Source of the DNA: Phosphoribacter sp044220725
GTDB lineage: Bacteria; Actinomycetota; Actinomycetes; Actinomycetales; Dermatophilaceae
Direction of reading: 5' to 3'
DNA: 40,685 nt
NCBI GenBank assembly: GCA_044220725.1
Contig: JBGAQN010000009.1
Location: forward strand, 1-40,685
In this document: positions 24,864 through 32,871 of the stretch, one piece after another
Numbering within the stretch: position 1 is the first letter of the stretch
How the letters are laid out: every line of letters begins with the position of its first letter
Notes under the pieces: model-generated
What the model saw: only the letters and a program-made list of their open reading frames with translations
The model's database searches: none
Told to the model about the DNA's origin: nothing
Program-made: the position numbers and the translations under genes

Positions 24864-25736
24864 ATGAGCGAACCGACCTGGTTCGACGAGGACCCGGACC
24901 CGACCGGAGTCCGGGCTCTCTTGAGGGCCTTGCCCGACCCCGGTCCCATGCCGCCGCAGGTGTCCGAGGTGATCGTCGGCGCGCTTGCCGACCTCCAGCG
25001 CCGGGCTCTGCTCGCCCCCGATGCCGGCGCCGAGGAGCTCAGCGCCGAGTTGGGGATGACCCGGTCCAGTGGGGCGTCTGACCTCGGCGACGGGCGGACC
25101 GACGCGGGGGCTGCCGGCCCGCTGGCCTTCGTCGGTGACGGGCGCTGGCGCCATGATGTCCGTCGACGTCGGTGGCAGGTGCTGGGGACTGCAGCCGCGT
25201 CGGTCGCCGCGTTGGGGTTGGCCGGTGCGTTCCTCGGACAGCAGGGGTCCTCGTCGTCGACGTCGAGTCTGCGCGTCGAGTCGGCTGTCCAACCGGCGGT
25301 GGGGGCCGGCGTTGCGGATACGGCTGCGCGCAACCAGACACCGATCACGCCGAGTAGGGCGGCTGGGCCCGCGCTGCCGGGAGGTGCGACCGGCCAATTC
25401 GTCCACATCGAGCTGAGCACTCGGGCCTATAACCGAGCGAACCTCGCTCGACAGGCCCAGGATGTTGTGGACTCGCCCGGGCCCGAGCTCGCCTACCCGG
25501 CAGTCGAAGCGCCCGCTGTCGGACCGATCGGCACTCCTGTCGGGCTGGCCGAGTGCGTCGCGACCCTCGGTGAGGCCGACGCCGACGCCGTGTATGCCGA
25601 TCTGGCCACGTTCGACGGCGCAGCTGCCGTCGTGGTGGTGACAGTGAGCGCTGGGCTCAAGCGGGCCTTCGCCGTCGAACGCTCCTGCACCAAGGGAAAT
25701 CCGGGCTTGCTCTATGGTCCGGTCCCCATGCCCTGA
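24864..25736 (+). CDS. Putative membrane-anchored anti-sigma factor
   Basis: 290 residues. The N-terminal ~105 residues are cytoplasmic and acidic, then a basic patch (RWRHDVRRRRW) and one membrane helix near 113-130 (VLGTAAASVAALGLAGAFLG), then an outer domain of about 150 residues. There is no HxxxCxxC zinc motif, so it is not a classic ZAS anti-sigma factor. The SigM operons of relatives encode a membrane anti-sigma protein at this position, which supports the role by context. AGGGAG precedes ATG 24864. The 145-bp gap to the sigma gene contains one GTATGCCG copy. Confidence 0.75.
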   Translation: MSEPTWFDEDPDPTGVRALLRALPDPGPMPPQVSEVIVGALADLQRRALLAPDAGAEELSAELGMTRSSGASDLGDGRTDAGAAGPLAFVGDGRWRHDVRRRRWQVLGTAAASVAALGLAGAFLGQQGSSSSTSSLRVESAVQPAVGAGVADTAARNQTPITPSRAAGPALPGGATGQFVHIELSTRAYNRANLARQAQDVVDSPGPELAYPAVEAPAVGPIGTPVGLAECVATLGEADADAVYADLATFDGAAAVVVVTVSAGLKRAFAVERSCTKGNPGLLYGPVPMP

Positions 25737-25810
25737 CCTGGGCCAGATCAACCCGGTAGCGCTTCGAGCGCCAGTTCACCACCGCGGCACCAGCGGGGTC
25801 AACCCCAGTT

Positions 25811-25854
25811 TGGCTGCCGGGGCCTATCCGGGTGGCTGCCGGGGCCTATCCGGG
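25811..25854 (+). repeat. 22-bp perfect tandem duplication upstream of trxA
   Basis: Two identical adjacent copies (25811-25832 and 25833-25854) of a unit starting TGGCTGCCGGGGCC. They lie between the putative anti-sigma gene and trxA. Any effect on the trxA promoter is unknown. Confidence 0.92.
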
Positions 25855-25985
25855 CGGTTGACGGTGTGGGCCTTCAGGTGATTGTCGGTGGTTGTCGCTG
25901 CCTGAAGATAGCCTTGGCGTCGAACCCACCTTCCTTGGGCGCGCGGCATACCCTGCCCGTCGGCCAACCATCGAAAGGACCCGCT

Positions 25986-26312
25986 ATGGGCGCGATCCCC
26001 GCTACGACTGACGCGACGTTCGAGGCCGACGTGCTGACCAGCACGAAACCTGTGCTCGTGGACTTCTGGGCGGACTGGTGCGGGCCGTGCAAGCAGATCG
26101 CGCCCATCCTCGAGGAGATCTACGCCGAACATGGATCGAAGCTGTCGATCGTCAAACTCGACACCGATAGCAACCCCGGCATGACGGCGCGCTATGGCAT
26201 CACCGGGATCCCGACGCTCAATGTCTATGTCAACGGCGAGGTCGTCAAGCAGATCGTCGGGGCCAAGAACAAGCGACTTATGCTCCGCGAGCTTGAGCCC
26301 TTCATCAGCTGA
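25986..26312 (+). CDS. trxA: Thioredoxin
   Basis: 108-residue cytosolic disulfide reductase. The active site WCGPC is at residues 31-35 (FWADWCGPCKQIAP), with the cis-proline loop GIPTL near residue 75. ATG 25986 follows GAAAGGA and gives the normal length; an upstream in-frame extension lacks family features. Relatives have trxB, its reductase, directly before it; here the 249 bp upstream hold only a tandem duplication and an octamer copy (25944-25951). It is convergent with parB. Confidence 0.96.
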   Translation: MGAIPATTDATFEADVLTSTKPVLVDFWADWCGPCKQIAPILEEIYAEHGSKLSIVKLDTDSNPGMTARYGITGIPTLNVYVNGEVVKQIVGAKNKRLMLRELEPFIS

Positions 26313-26412
26313 CCACCGAGCCGCCGACCGAACATGGCGACCCTGCTAGCCGCGGGCAGCCGGACCCGACCATGGCGGCGCAGCGAGCCGTGGGCAGAGC
26401 GCCTCGGAAGCG

Positions 26413-27483
26413 TTACCCCCGATAGCGCTGAACGCCCATGACGGCCAGGATCCGATCAAGATCGTCCACCGACGCGAACTCGACGACGACCTTGCCTTTG
26501 CGTTGACCGAGGGCGATGCTCACTCGCGTGTCGAAGTGATCCGACAGTGTTGCCGCGACGTCGTCGAGCTGAGGGCGCCGCGCTCCTGCTCTCGGGGGTT
26601 TCGGCTTGGCCATCGGCACCGCGCCGACTGCGACGATTTCCTCGACAGATCGGACCGACAGTCCCTCCGCGACGATCCGTTGGGCGAGGCGCTCCATCGC
26701 CGCAACATCTGTGAGCCCGAGCATGGCCCGCGCATGTCCGGCGCTGAGAACCCCGGCCGCCAACCGCCGTTGCACCAACGGCGGGAGTTTGAGCAGCCGC
26801 AGCGTGTTGCTCACCTGGGGCCGCGACCGACCAATCCGCGTGGCCAACTCCTCCTGGGTGCACCCGAAGTCATCGAGCAGTTGTCGGTATGCCGCGGCCT
26901 CTTCCAAAGGGTTGAGTTGGCTTCGGTGCAGGTTCTCCAGCAGGGCGTCCCGGAGCAGATCGTCGTCATGCGTGCTGCGGATGATGGCCGGCACGGTCGG
27001 CAACCCGGCCGCCTGGGCGGCCCGCCACCTCCGCTCCCCCATGACGAGTTCGAAACTAACCCCGGCACCATCGGCGTCGCCCAGGTTCCTCTGGTCAACT
27101 CCGCCGCCGTCGGCAACGCGACGGACGACGATCGGCTGCAGGATCCCGATCTCGGAGACGGAATGGACGAGTTCGGCCATGTCGTCCTCGTCGAACACGG
27201 TCCGAGGTTGACGCGGATTTGGCCGGATCGCCGCAACCGGGAGTTCTGCGAAGGTCGCCCCCGGGACTGGTTGAAGGTCACTGTCAGATCCGACGTGATT
27301 GGCGCTCTCTCCGGGGCGCGCCGGTGCCCCCGAGTGCCGAGCGTCGGTGGCTTGCGCGTCCGATGATCCGGAGGGTGCCGCCGCGCCGAAGAAGACGTCG
27401 ACGGGCCGCTCCCCCTGAGGTGTCGACGGGATCAGTGCACCCAGCCCTCGGCCGAGCGCACGACGCTTTTCCCGCTCTTTCAT
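26413..27483 (-). CDS. parB: Chromosome partitioning protein ParB
   Basis: 356-residue CTP-dependent clamp that loads at parS and spreads. The N-terminal ParA-activating box is visible (RALGRGLGALIP, residues 8-19). A 60-residue variable linker precedes the CTPase domain (LPVAAIRPNPRQPR, GERRWRAA at 149-156, ENLHRSQLNPLEEA at 183-196). The helix-turn-helix (EELATRIGRSRPQVSNTLRL, 211-230) and a C-terminal dimerisation domain follow. It overlaps parA by 4 bp (ATGA), so the two form one translationally coupled operon on the leading strand left of the origin. Confidence 0.97.
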   Translation of the reverse strand: MKEREKRRALGRGLGALIPSTPQGERPVDVFFGAAAPSGSSDAQATDARHSGAPARPGESANHVGSDSDLQPVPGATFAELPVAAIRPNPRQPRTVFDEDDMAELVHSVSEIGILQPIVVRRVADGGGVDQRNLGDADGAGVSFELVMGERRWRAAQAAGLPTVPAIIRSTHDDDLLRDALLENLHRSQLNPLEEAAAYRQLLDDFGCTQEELATRIGRSRPQVSNTLRLLKLPPLVQRRLAAGVLSAGHARAMLGLTDVAAMERLAQRIVAEGLSVRSVEEIVAVGAVPMAKPKPPRAGARRPQLDDVAATLSDHFDTRVSIALGQRKGKVVVEFASVDDLDRILAVMGVQRYRG

Positions 27484-28463
27484 GAACCTGCTCCCTTCTC
27501 CGGAGCGTCCTCTGTTGATCGCGCAGAACTGCTCGGTTCGGTGGACCTGCCACCCGGATGAGCACCGCGCTCGGCCACTTGGCTGGCCGCTTCGAGATAG
27601 GCCAGGGCTCCACTGCTCAAGGGGTCGTACGTCATGACGGTCTCGCCGAAACTCGGTGCTTCCGACACGCGGACCGATCGGGGAATGGTCGTCCGCAGGG
27701 TTTGCTCGGGAAAGTGCTGACGAACCTCATCAGCCACCTGGGCGGACAAGCGAGTTCGTCCGTCGAACATCGTTAGGAGAATCGTCGATACGTCGAGGGT
27801 CGGGTTGAGATGGGTCTTGATGAGGTCGACGTTGCGCAGCAGCTGAGACAGCCCTTCCAGGGCGTAGTACTCGCACTGGATGGGGATGAAGACCTCGCGG
27901 GCCGCGACGAAGGCGTTGACGGTCAGCAGCCCCAGGCTAGGGGGGCAGTCGATGAACACGTAGTCGTATGCCGTGTCCGCCAGGTGGCGAGCGAGGGCCT
28001 TCGCAAGGCGGCTCTCACGCGCCACGAGGGACACGAGCTCGATCTCTGCGCCGGCGAGGTCGATGGTCGACGGTGCGCAGAACAGGCCCGAAACCGTCGG
28101 GGATTCCACGACGACCTCTGACAGCGCTTGGTCATCCACGAGGACGTCGTAGATGGAATCGATCCCTGATCGGTGCTCGACACCCAGGGCCGTGCTGGCA
28201 TTTCCCTGAGGGTCGAGGTCGATGACCAGCACACGCATCCCCGACTGGGCCAACGCTGCGGCGATATTGACCGCTGAGGTGGTCTTGCCGACCCCACCCT
28301 TCTGGTTCGCCACGGTGAAGACCCGCGTGGCCCGGGGCTTCGGGAGGGGCGCACCGACGAGGGTCGACCGCCGCCGGACATCGAGGGCAATGGCCGATGC
28401 CATCGGAGTACTGCGATCGTCGAGGTCCGACAAGGGTCCCGCCTCGTCCGCTGGGTCGGCCAT
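27480..28463 (-). CDS. parA: Chromosome partitioning ATPase ParA
   Basis: Walker-type ATPase that positions ParB-parS complexes. From ATG 28463 the product is 327 residues, with the deviant Walker A KGGVGKTT at 55-62, VIDLDPQGNAS and the FIDCPPSLGLL box. The start is uncertain. The same frame is open to 29129, which would give 549 residues with a low-complexity N-terminus containing both parS sites (each read as VSRET) and two 20-residue repeats. I prefer 28463 because it lies 4 bp after a perfect parS and gives a normal size, but no start in this stretch has a strong ribosome binding site. Confidence 0.9.
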   Translation of the reverse strand: MADPADEAGPLSDLDDRSTPMASAIALDVRRRSTLVGAPLPKPRATRVFTVANQKGGVGKTTSAVNIAAALAQSGMRVLVIDLDPQGNASTALGVEHRSGIDSIYDVLVDDQALSEVVVESPTVSGLFCAPSTIDLAGAEIELVSLVARESRLAKALARHLADTAYDYVFIDCPPSLGLLTVNAFVAAREVFIPIQCEYYALEGLSQLLRNVDLIKTHLNPTLDVSTILLTMFDGRTRLSAQVADEVRQHFPEQTLRTTIPRSVRVSEAPSFGETVMTYDPLSSGALAYLEAASQVAERGAHPGGRSTEPSSSARSTEDAPEKGAGS

Positions 28464-28466
28464 CGA

Positions 28467-28482
28467 TGTTTCACGTGAAACA
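28467..28482. promoter_or_regulatory. parS: parS site (perfect)
   Basis: TGTTTCACGTGAAACA is an exact match to the bacterial parS consensus, the ParB loading site. It sits 3 bp upstream of the preferred ParA start, so ParB bound here may also repress parAB transcription. Confidence 0.96.
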
Positions 28483-28570
28483 CGGGCGTTGCGTGAACCG
28501 ACACCGTCGCCAGCGGCCTCGGCGACTGGTTCACCCGCCCTGCGCTCCCGGGCTTCGTTCGCGACCATCG

Positions 28571-28716
28571 CACCGTCAGCACCGTCCGATCCGTCGTGAC
28601 GAACGGGGGCGTCGGGGCCCAGCCCGACCACACCGTCAGCACCGTCCGATCCGTCGTGACGAACGGGGGCGTCGGGGCCCAGCCCGACCACACCGTCAGC
28701 ACCGTCCGATCCGTCG
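28571..28716. repeat. 60-bp tandem repeat (2.4 copies) between the two parS sites
   Basis: Units at 28571-28630 and 28631-28690 are identical, and 28691-28716 repeats the first 26 bases. Read in the ParA frame the unit gives 20 residues (DGSDGADGVVGLGPDAPVRH). Perfect identity points to a recent duplication. Confidence 0.93.
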
Positions 28717-28919
28717 ATAGCCCATGGGTCTCCGGCGGCTTCGCGCACCCTGCTTGCCCGCACTGCGAGGACCTGGTTCGCCCCAGACTCCTTCGCCCCT
28801 GACTCGTTCGCTCCCGACTGGCCGGTCTCGCCCACCTGAGTGCGTCGCTCGCCCACCGCTGTGGTTTCCAGCAGTCCCCCAGACGGTGCAAGGCTCTCGA
28901 GTCCACGTGCCCCGCTCTC

Positions 28920-28935
28920 CGTTTCACGTGAAACA
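28920..28935. promoter_or_regulatory. parS: parS site (one mismatch)
   Basis: CGTTTCACGTGAAACA keeps the full 14-bp core and differs from consensus only at the first base. It lies 453 bp (a multiple of three) from the perfect site, so both fall in the same frame of the parA-side reading frame. Confidence 0.92.
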
Positions 28936-29205
28936 TCGACAGGTGACGGGGCATCAACGTCAGTCGCTACTGCCCAGAGTCCGCCGATCGCATCCCGCGG
29001 AGGCGTGGTCCCTTCGGCGAACTTCCCCTCGGCTGGCCAACCAAGCCGATCGTGACGGTCTTGGCGGTGACTCCAGGGCCACCCCAAGCCTCGACCCTTC
29101 CGGCCACGTCGTTCCATCCCTGCATCCAATCACAGACGTCGGACCAGCGATGTTGGTCATCCACAGCCCCGCCGACAGCCCCGGCGAATCGGACCGAACA
29201 GACCG

Positions 29206-30006
29206 TTAGCGACGAGCACCCCGACGCACGGTGTCTCGGCGGCGCCCCGATGGTGATCCGGTGCCGGCCGTCAACGCGCCTCGCCTGAGCTCGACGACAC
29301 GAGTCATGGGCTCGACGACGTCGTGGCCACACAGCGCGATCCGATGCGACACCACACCCATCCGACGCAATGCCGGCCATGCCTCGGCGAGTTCCTCCGC
29401 AGCCCGCTCCCCCTTGATTGCCAACAGGCGTCCGTGGGGGGACAGCAGGGGCAGACACCACCCGCCCAGGGTGGTGAGATTCGACACCGCCCGGGCCGTC
29501 ACGACATCGACCGACAATGTGTCAGACATCGCCTCGGCACGGTGGGCGTGCACACTGACGTTCGTCAAGCCCAGCCTGGTGACCGCCGACTCAAGCCACC
29601 GCACCCGTCGCTGCAGCGGCTCAACCAAGTGCATCGTCAGGTCGGGTCGGGCGATCGCCAGCGCCAAGCCAGGCAGCCCGGCCCCCGAACCCACATCCGC
29701 GCATACACTCCCCGGTTCGATCAGTTCGCCGACCACGGCACAGTTGAGCACATGACGGGTCCAGAGCCTGGCCACCTCCCGAGGTCCGAGCAGGCCGTGG
29801 CTCACTCCCGTGTCCGCCAGGAGGCCAACGTAAGCGACCGCAAGATCCCGACGGGCTCCGAAAACCACCTCAACTTCCGGGGGCGCGGCCGGCATGGTCC
29901 GGTCGTTCGCATCGACACTCAGGCCCGATGCCTCGTCGTTGTCCCGCGACGGTGCGGGGGCAGAACTCCTCCCCGTCCGACCGGGCCCCGGACCGGCCAC
30001 GTTCAC
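29206..30006 (-). CDS. rsmG: 16S rRNA (guanine-N7) methyltransferase RsmG
   Basis: Methylates G527 of 16S rRNA using S-adenosylmethionine. 266 residues from GTG 30006, which overlaps the jag stop (GTGA). The first 40 residues are a variable, low-complexity extension, so a start closer to residue 31 is possible. The SAM motif is VCADVGSGAGLPG (101-113), preceded by GLLGPREVARLWTRHVLNC, the conserved family segment. Position between jag and parA is standard for actinobacteria. Confidence 0.95.
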   Translation of the reverse strand: MNVAGPGPGRTGRSSAPAPSRDNDEASGLSVDANDRTMPAAPPEVEVVFGARRDLAVAYVGLLADTGVSHGLLGPREVARLWTRHVLNCAVVGELIEPGSVCADVGSGAGLPGLALAIARPDLTMHLVEPLQRRVRWLESAVTRLGLTNVSVHAHRAEAMSDTLSVDVVTARAVSNLTTLGGWCLPLLSPHGRLLAIKGERAAEELAEAWPALRRMGVVSHRIALCGHDVVEPMTRVVELRRGALTAGTGSPSGRRRDTVRRGARR

Positions 30007-30800
30007 GTCAGGCTGATGACGATGTGTCGGTGTGGCTCGACACCCTCGGACTCGGAGACCAATCCGGCTGCGGTGACTTCGTCATGCACGACCTTGCGCT
30101 CAAAGGCCGTCATGTTCGCCAACGGCAGCGCGACGCCACTTGCGCGGACCTGCGCGATGGACTCCCGGGCCAGGGTGACCAACGCCGCTCGACGGTCCGA
30201 CCGGAACCCGGCGACGTCGAGCATGAGCCGGCTCCGCTCGCCGGTCGCCGTCTGAACGGCTAGCCGGGTCAACTCCTGCAGAGCGTCCAGAACCCGACCT
30301 TCCGGACCCACGAGCCGTCGCGGAACACGACCCTCTTCCGAGTCGACAATCGACACGGCAGCCCGATCACCATCGATGTCCACGTCGATGTCACCGTCGA
30401 GATCAGCGATGTCCAAGAGGCGCTCGAGGAAGTCGGCAGCCACTTCACCTTCGCGTTCCAACACAACAACCCGCGCCTTCGACCTAGCGCCCTTGGGGCG
30501 TGCCGTCGACGAACTCCCCTCGTCGCCCTCCTCGTCAGACTCCACGTCCTCGTCAGGCTCCACGTCCTCGCTCGAGTCCTCCTCCTCGCTAGACGCCACG
30601 TCCTCGCTCCAGTTCTCGCCCTCGCCAGACTCCTCGTCCTCCCCGCTGTCCTCGGGGGCAACAACGGGGGTTGTCGAGTCCGCATCGCTACCGACCGTGT
30701 CATCAATGCCGGCCCTTGCGCGCGCCGACGCCGGCTCATCGCCCGTTACCGGCAACATGTCATCGATCATCGGGTCAACGTCCATCTCGTTCTCGCTCAC
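30003..30800 (-). CDS. jag: KhpB/Jag-type RNA-binding protein (KH and R3H domains)
   Basis: 265 residues from GTG 30800, chosen because AAGGAG lies just upstream; the frame is open further back without support. Residues 1-105 are highly acidic (runs such as SEDVEPDEDVESDEEGDEG) and replace the small Jag-N domain of firmicutes. A KH domain (about 115-190, with LVGPEGRVLDALQELTRLAV) and an R3H domain (about 195-262, ERKVVHDEV and PHRHIVISL) follow. It is expected to bind RNA with KhpA and influence cell elongation. It sits in the standard yidC-jag-rsmG order. Confidence 0.93.
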   Translation of the reverse strand: MSENEMDVDPMIDDMLPVTGDEPASARARAGIDDTVGSDADSTTPVVAPEDSGEDEESGEGENWSEDVASSEEEDSSEDVEPDEDVESDEEGDEGSSSTARPKGARSKARVVVLEREGEVAADFLERLLDIADLDGDIDVDIDGDRAAVSIVDSEEGRVPRRLVGPEGRVLDALQELTRLAVQTATGERSRLMLDVAGFRSDRRAALVTLARESIAQVRASGVALPLANMTAFERKVVHDEVTAAGLVSESEGVEPHRHIVISLT

Positions 30801-30833
30801 GGCACCTTCTCCTTGTCGGCCGCAGCCCTGCGC

Positions 30834-30857
30834 GTATGCCGCGCCGGCGCGGCATAC
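30834..30857. repeat. 24-bp perfect palindrome made of two inverted octamer copies
   Basis: GTATGCCGCGCC is followed directly by its reverse complement, so copies of GTATGCCG at 30834 and 30850 face each other in the 58-bp gap between yidC and jag. It could fold as a tight hairpin in the transcript or bind a dimeric protein. Confidence 0.9.
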
Positions 30858-30858
30858 C

Positions 30859-31962
30859 TCACTGGTCTGTTGGCTGCCCGTCGGGCCTGCGCGGCTCTCC
30901 CGCCTCGCTGTCTGCGCCAGCCGAAGCTGGTCCGGCTGGTCCGGCTGGTCCGGCCCCGGTGCGCTTGGCCCGCGGAGCGTTCTTGCGCGGCTGTTGACGT
31001 TGCCGGTTGGCCGACTGGTTGGGCGCGTCCTGGACCGACCCGTCAGCGACAGTGGCGCCCTCAGCACCGGACCCAGCACCGTCGCCTCGATCAAGACCCT
31101 TGATCGAGAACGGGGTCACCGCCTTGCCCTTACGGGCCTGCCGCTCGTGCAGCGCTCGCTCGGCGGCTGACCCAGGGGCTGGCATGCGGCGGATCACATA
31201 GAACTGCTGCCCCATCGACCACACGTTCGTCGTCAACCAATAGAGCAGCACCCCAATGGGGAAGTTGATGCCCGAGATCGCGAAGAAGATCGGCATGAGA
31301 TAGAGCAGCACCGTCTGCTGCTTCATGAACGGGTTATCCAGCGCGGAGTCGGGCAGGTTCTTGCGCATCAACTGACGCTGGGTCGTGAACGTCGACACCG
31401 ACATGAGGATGATGAGCACGACCGTGACGACCTTGGTCGCCGTGTCCGTCGAACCAAGGAAGGTCGAGGAGAACGGCGCCCCGAAGATGTTCGAGCTCTC
31501 GATCTGCAGCGCCACATCCGGGGTGATCGGACCGATCGCCGGGTAGGTCCCGACCGAGATCCCCTTGAGATTGTTGAGCACGGTGAACAGCGCGAAGAAG
31601 AACGGCGACTGCAACAGGATCGGCAAGCACGACGAGAACGGGTTAGTCCCGGTCTTCTTGTAGAGATCCATCGTCTCCTGGGTCATCGCCTGTCGCGACT
31701 CAGGATCGGTCTTGCCCTTGTACTTGGCCTGGATCTTCTGCATCTCCGGCTGGATGAGCTGCATCCGCCGCGAGGCGTGGATCTGCTTGACGAACAGCGG
31801 GATGAGCACGATCCGCACGACGACGGTCAGCCCGACGATCGACAGGGCCCAGGCCCAGCCACCGCCGATGCCGATCGAGGTCCACAGCTTGTGCCAGGCC
31901 ATCATCACCCAGGCCTCGCCGATGGTCAGCGGCGAGAGGATGGTGTTGAAGAAGTCGCCCAC
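30859..31962 (-). CDS. yidC: Membrane protein insertase YidC
   Basis: 367 residues. It has the Oxa1/YidC core of five membrane helices (LSIVGLTVVVRIVLIPLFVK; NPFSSCLPILLQSPFFFALF; VVTVVLIILMSVSTF; LLYLMPIFFAISGINFPIG; VLLYWLTTNVWSMGQQFYVI) with the conserved Arg in VVVRIVLIP. It lacks the large periplasmic domain of proteobacterial YidC, as usual for Gram-positives. The C-terminal ~100 residues are a charged tail rich in Arg, Gln and a GPA repeat (9-bp units near 30927-30953). It inserts membrane proteins with or without Sec. Jag follows in the same direction. Confidence 0.96.
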   Translation of the reverse strand: MGDFFNTILSPLTIGEAWVMMAWHKLWTSIGIGGGWAWALSIVGLTVVVRIVLIPLFVKQIHASRRMQLIQPEMQKIQAKYKGKTDPESRQAMTQETMDLYKKTGTNPFSSCLPILLQSPFFFALFTVLNNLKGISVGTYPAIGPITPDVALQIESSNIFGAPFSSTFLGSTDTATKVVTVVLIILMSVSTFTTQRQLMRKNLPDSALDNPFMKQQTVLLYLMPIFFAISGINFPIGVLLYWLTTNVWSMGQQFYVIRRMPAPGSAAERALHERQARKGKAVTPFSIKGLDRGDGAGSGAEGATVADGSVQDAPNQSANRQRQQPRKNAPRAKRTGAGPAGPAGPASAGADSEAGEPRRPDGQPTDQ

Positions 31963-32057
31963 TGTCGTCCTTGCTCGAAAGGAGAGACTCTCGTCTCACC
32001 GAATGGTTCGGTGCCGAGGGCGGCTGCATCCGGTATGCCGCCCACAGACCGAGTGGT

Positions 32058-32360
32058 TTAAGTTGCCGCGCTGACGTGGCAGGTGTCCCGCTCGGGAACG
32101 TGGTCGACCCCGCCTGGGTTCCACGGATGACACCGCGCGAGGCGACGCACCGCGAGCCACCCACCCCGCAGCGGCCCGAACCGCTCAAGGGAGGTCACGG
32201 CATACGTGGAGCACGAGGGGTAGAAGCGGCAGCTTTGCGGCAGCAGCGGGGACACGGCCACCTGATAGATCCGCACGATGGCCAGCAATGGGGCCGCGGC
32301 CACCTTGCGCCACGTCCATGGGCCGGTGAGGCCGGGGCCGAGCACGTCCCGCCGCGTCAC
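32058..32360 (-). CDS. yidD: Membrane protein insertion efficiency factor YidD
   Basis: 100 residues from GTG 32360, 7 nt after the rnpA stop. The YidD core is plain: LLAIVRIYQVAVSPLLPQSC, RFYPSCSTYAVTSLERFG, then RRLARCHPWNPGGVDHVP. It is a small amphipathic protein thought to help YidC. The frame continues upstream into rnpA, but that part has no family features. Its position in rpmH-rnpA-yidD-yidC is the canonical order. No strong ribosome binding site, so coupling with rnpA is likely. Confidence 0.92.
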   Translation of the reverse strand: MTRRDVLGPGLTGPWTWRKVAAAPLLAIVRIYQVAVSPLLPQSCRFYPSCSTYAVTSLERFGPLRGGWLAVRRLARCHPWNPGGVDHVPERDTCHVSAAT

Positions 32361-32367
32361 GGCCGAC

Positions 32368-32724
32368 TCACCCGACCTTCGCGAGGGTCCGCTGCAGGCA
32401 CCGGTCCAGCTCGGCTTCCAGCTCACCGAAACCAGCCGCCCCAGCCGCAGGTGTTGCCCGCACGACAAGGTCACAACCACTCGGTATGCCGTCCAACCGC
32501 TGCGCCAGGATGGCCCGCAAGCGCCGGGTCACCCGGTTGCGCACGACGGCGCCCCCCACCGACCCAGACACGACGAAACCGACCCGAGGGGCACGAGCAC
32601 CCGTCGGATCGGTCATCGCTGCGTGGACCACGATCAACGGCCCGCCGGCTCGCGACCCATTGGGGCCGCGCAGCACGGCACGGAACCGGCCCGACTCACG
32701 CAGCCGATTGCGGGCCGGGAGCAC
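32368..32724 (-). CDS. rnpA: Ribonuclease P protein component
   Basis: 118-residue basic protein that assists the catalytic RNA in removing tRNA 5' leaders. It starts MLPARNRLRESGRF and contains the conserved RNP motif (GGAVVRNRVTRRLRAIL, with RNR..RR..R), followed by a helix ending ELDRCLQRTL. It begins 9 nt after the rpmH stop and ends 7 nt before yidD, as expected for this operon. Confidence 0.95.
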   Translation of the reverse strand: MLPARNRLRESGRFRAVLRGPNGSRAGGPLIVVHAAMTDPTGARAPRVGFVVSGSVGGAVVRNRVTRRLRAILAQRLDGIPSGCDLVVRATPAAGAAGFGELEAELDRCLQRTLAKVG

Positions 32725-32733
32725 ATGGCCGCC

Positions 32734-32871
32734 TCAGGCAGACAACTCGGAGCGGCCCTTGGCCCGACGCGCGGCCAGGATCGCGCGGCCGGCACGCGTG
32801 CGCATGCGCAGGCGGAAGCCGTGCGTCTTGGCGCGACGACGATTATTGGGCTGGAAAGTGCGCTTGCTCAC
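32734..32871 (-). CDS. rpmH: 50S ribosomal protein L34
   Basis: 45 residues, typical length. From GTG 32871: SKRTFQPNNRRRAKTHGFRL, then RMRTRAGRAILAARRAKGR. This is the highly conserved L34 sequence. GGAG lies about 11 nt upstream. It is the first gene of the minus-strand rpmH-rnpA-yidD-yidC-jag series and diverges from dnaA, the classic marker of a bacterial origin. Confidence 0.97.
   Translation of the reverse strand: MSKRTFQPNNRRRAKTHGFRLRMRTRAGRAILAARRAKGRSELSA

Larger units (their letters stand above)
28464..29205. other. Region between rsmG and the ParA core, with two parS sites and 60-bp repeats
   Basis: 742 bp that contain parS sites at 28467-28482 and 28920-28935 and a 60-bp tandem repeat at 28571-28716. 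An open frame continuous with parA covers it back to 29129, with less consistent GC-rich third positions than the core gene. It is either an unusually long ParA N-terminus or a non-coding centromere-like segment. It contains no GTATGCCG octamer. Confidence 0.6.
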
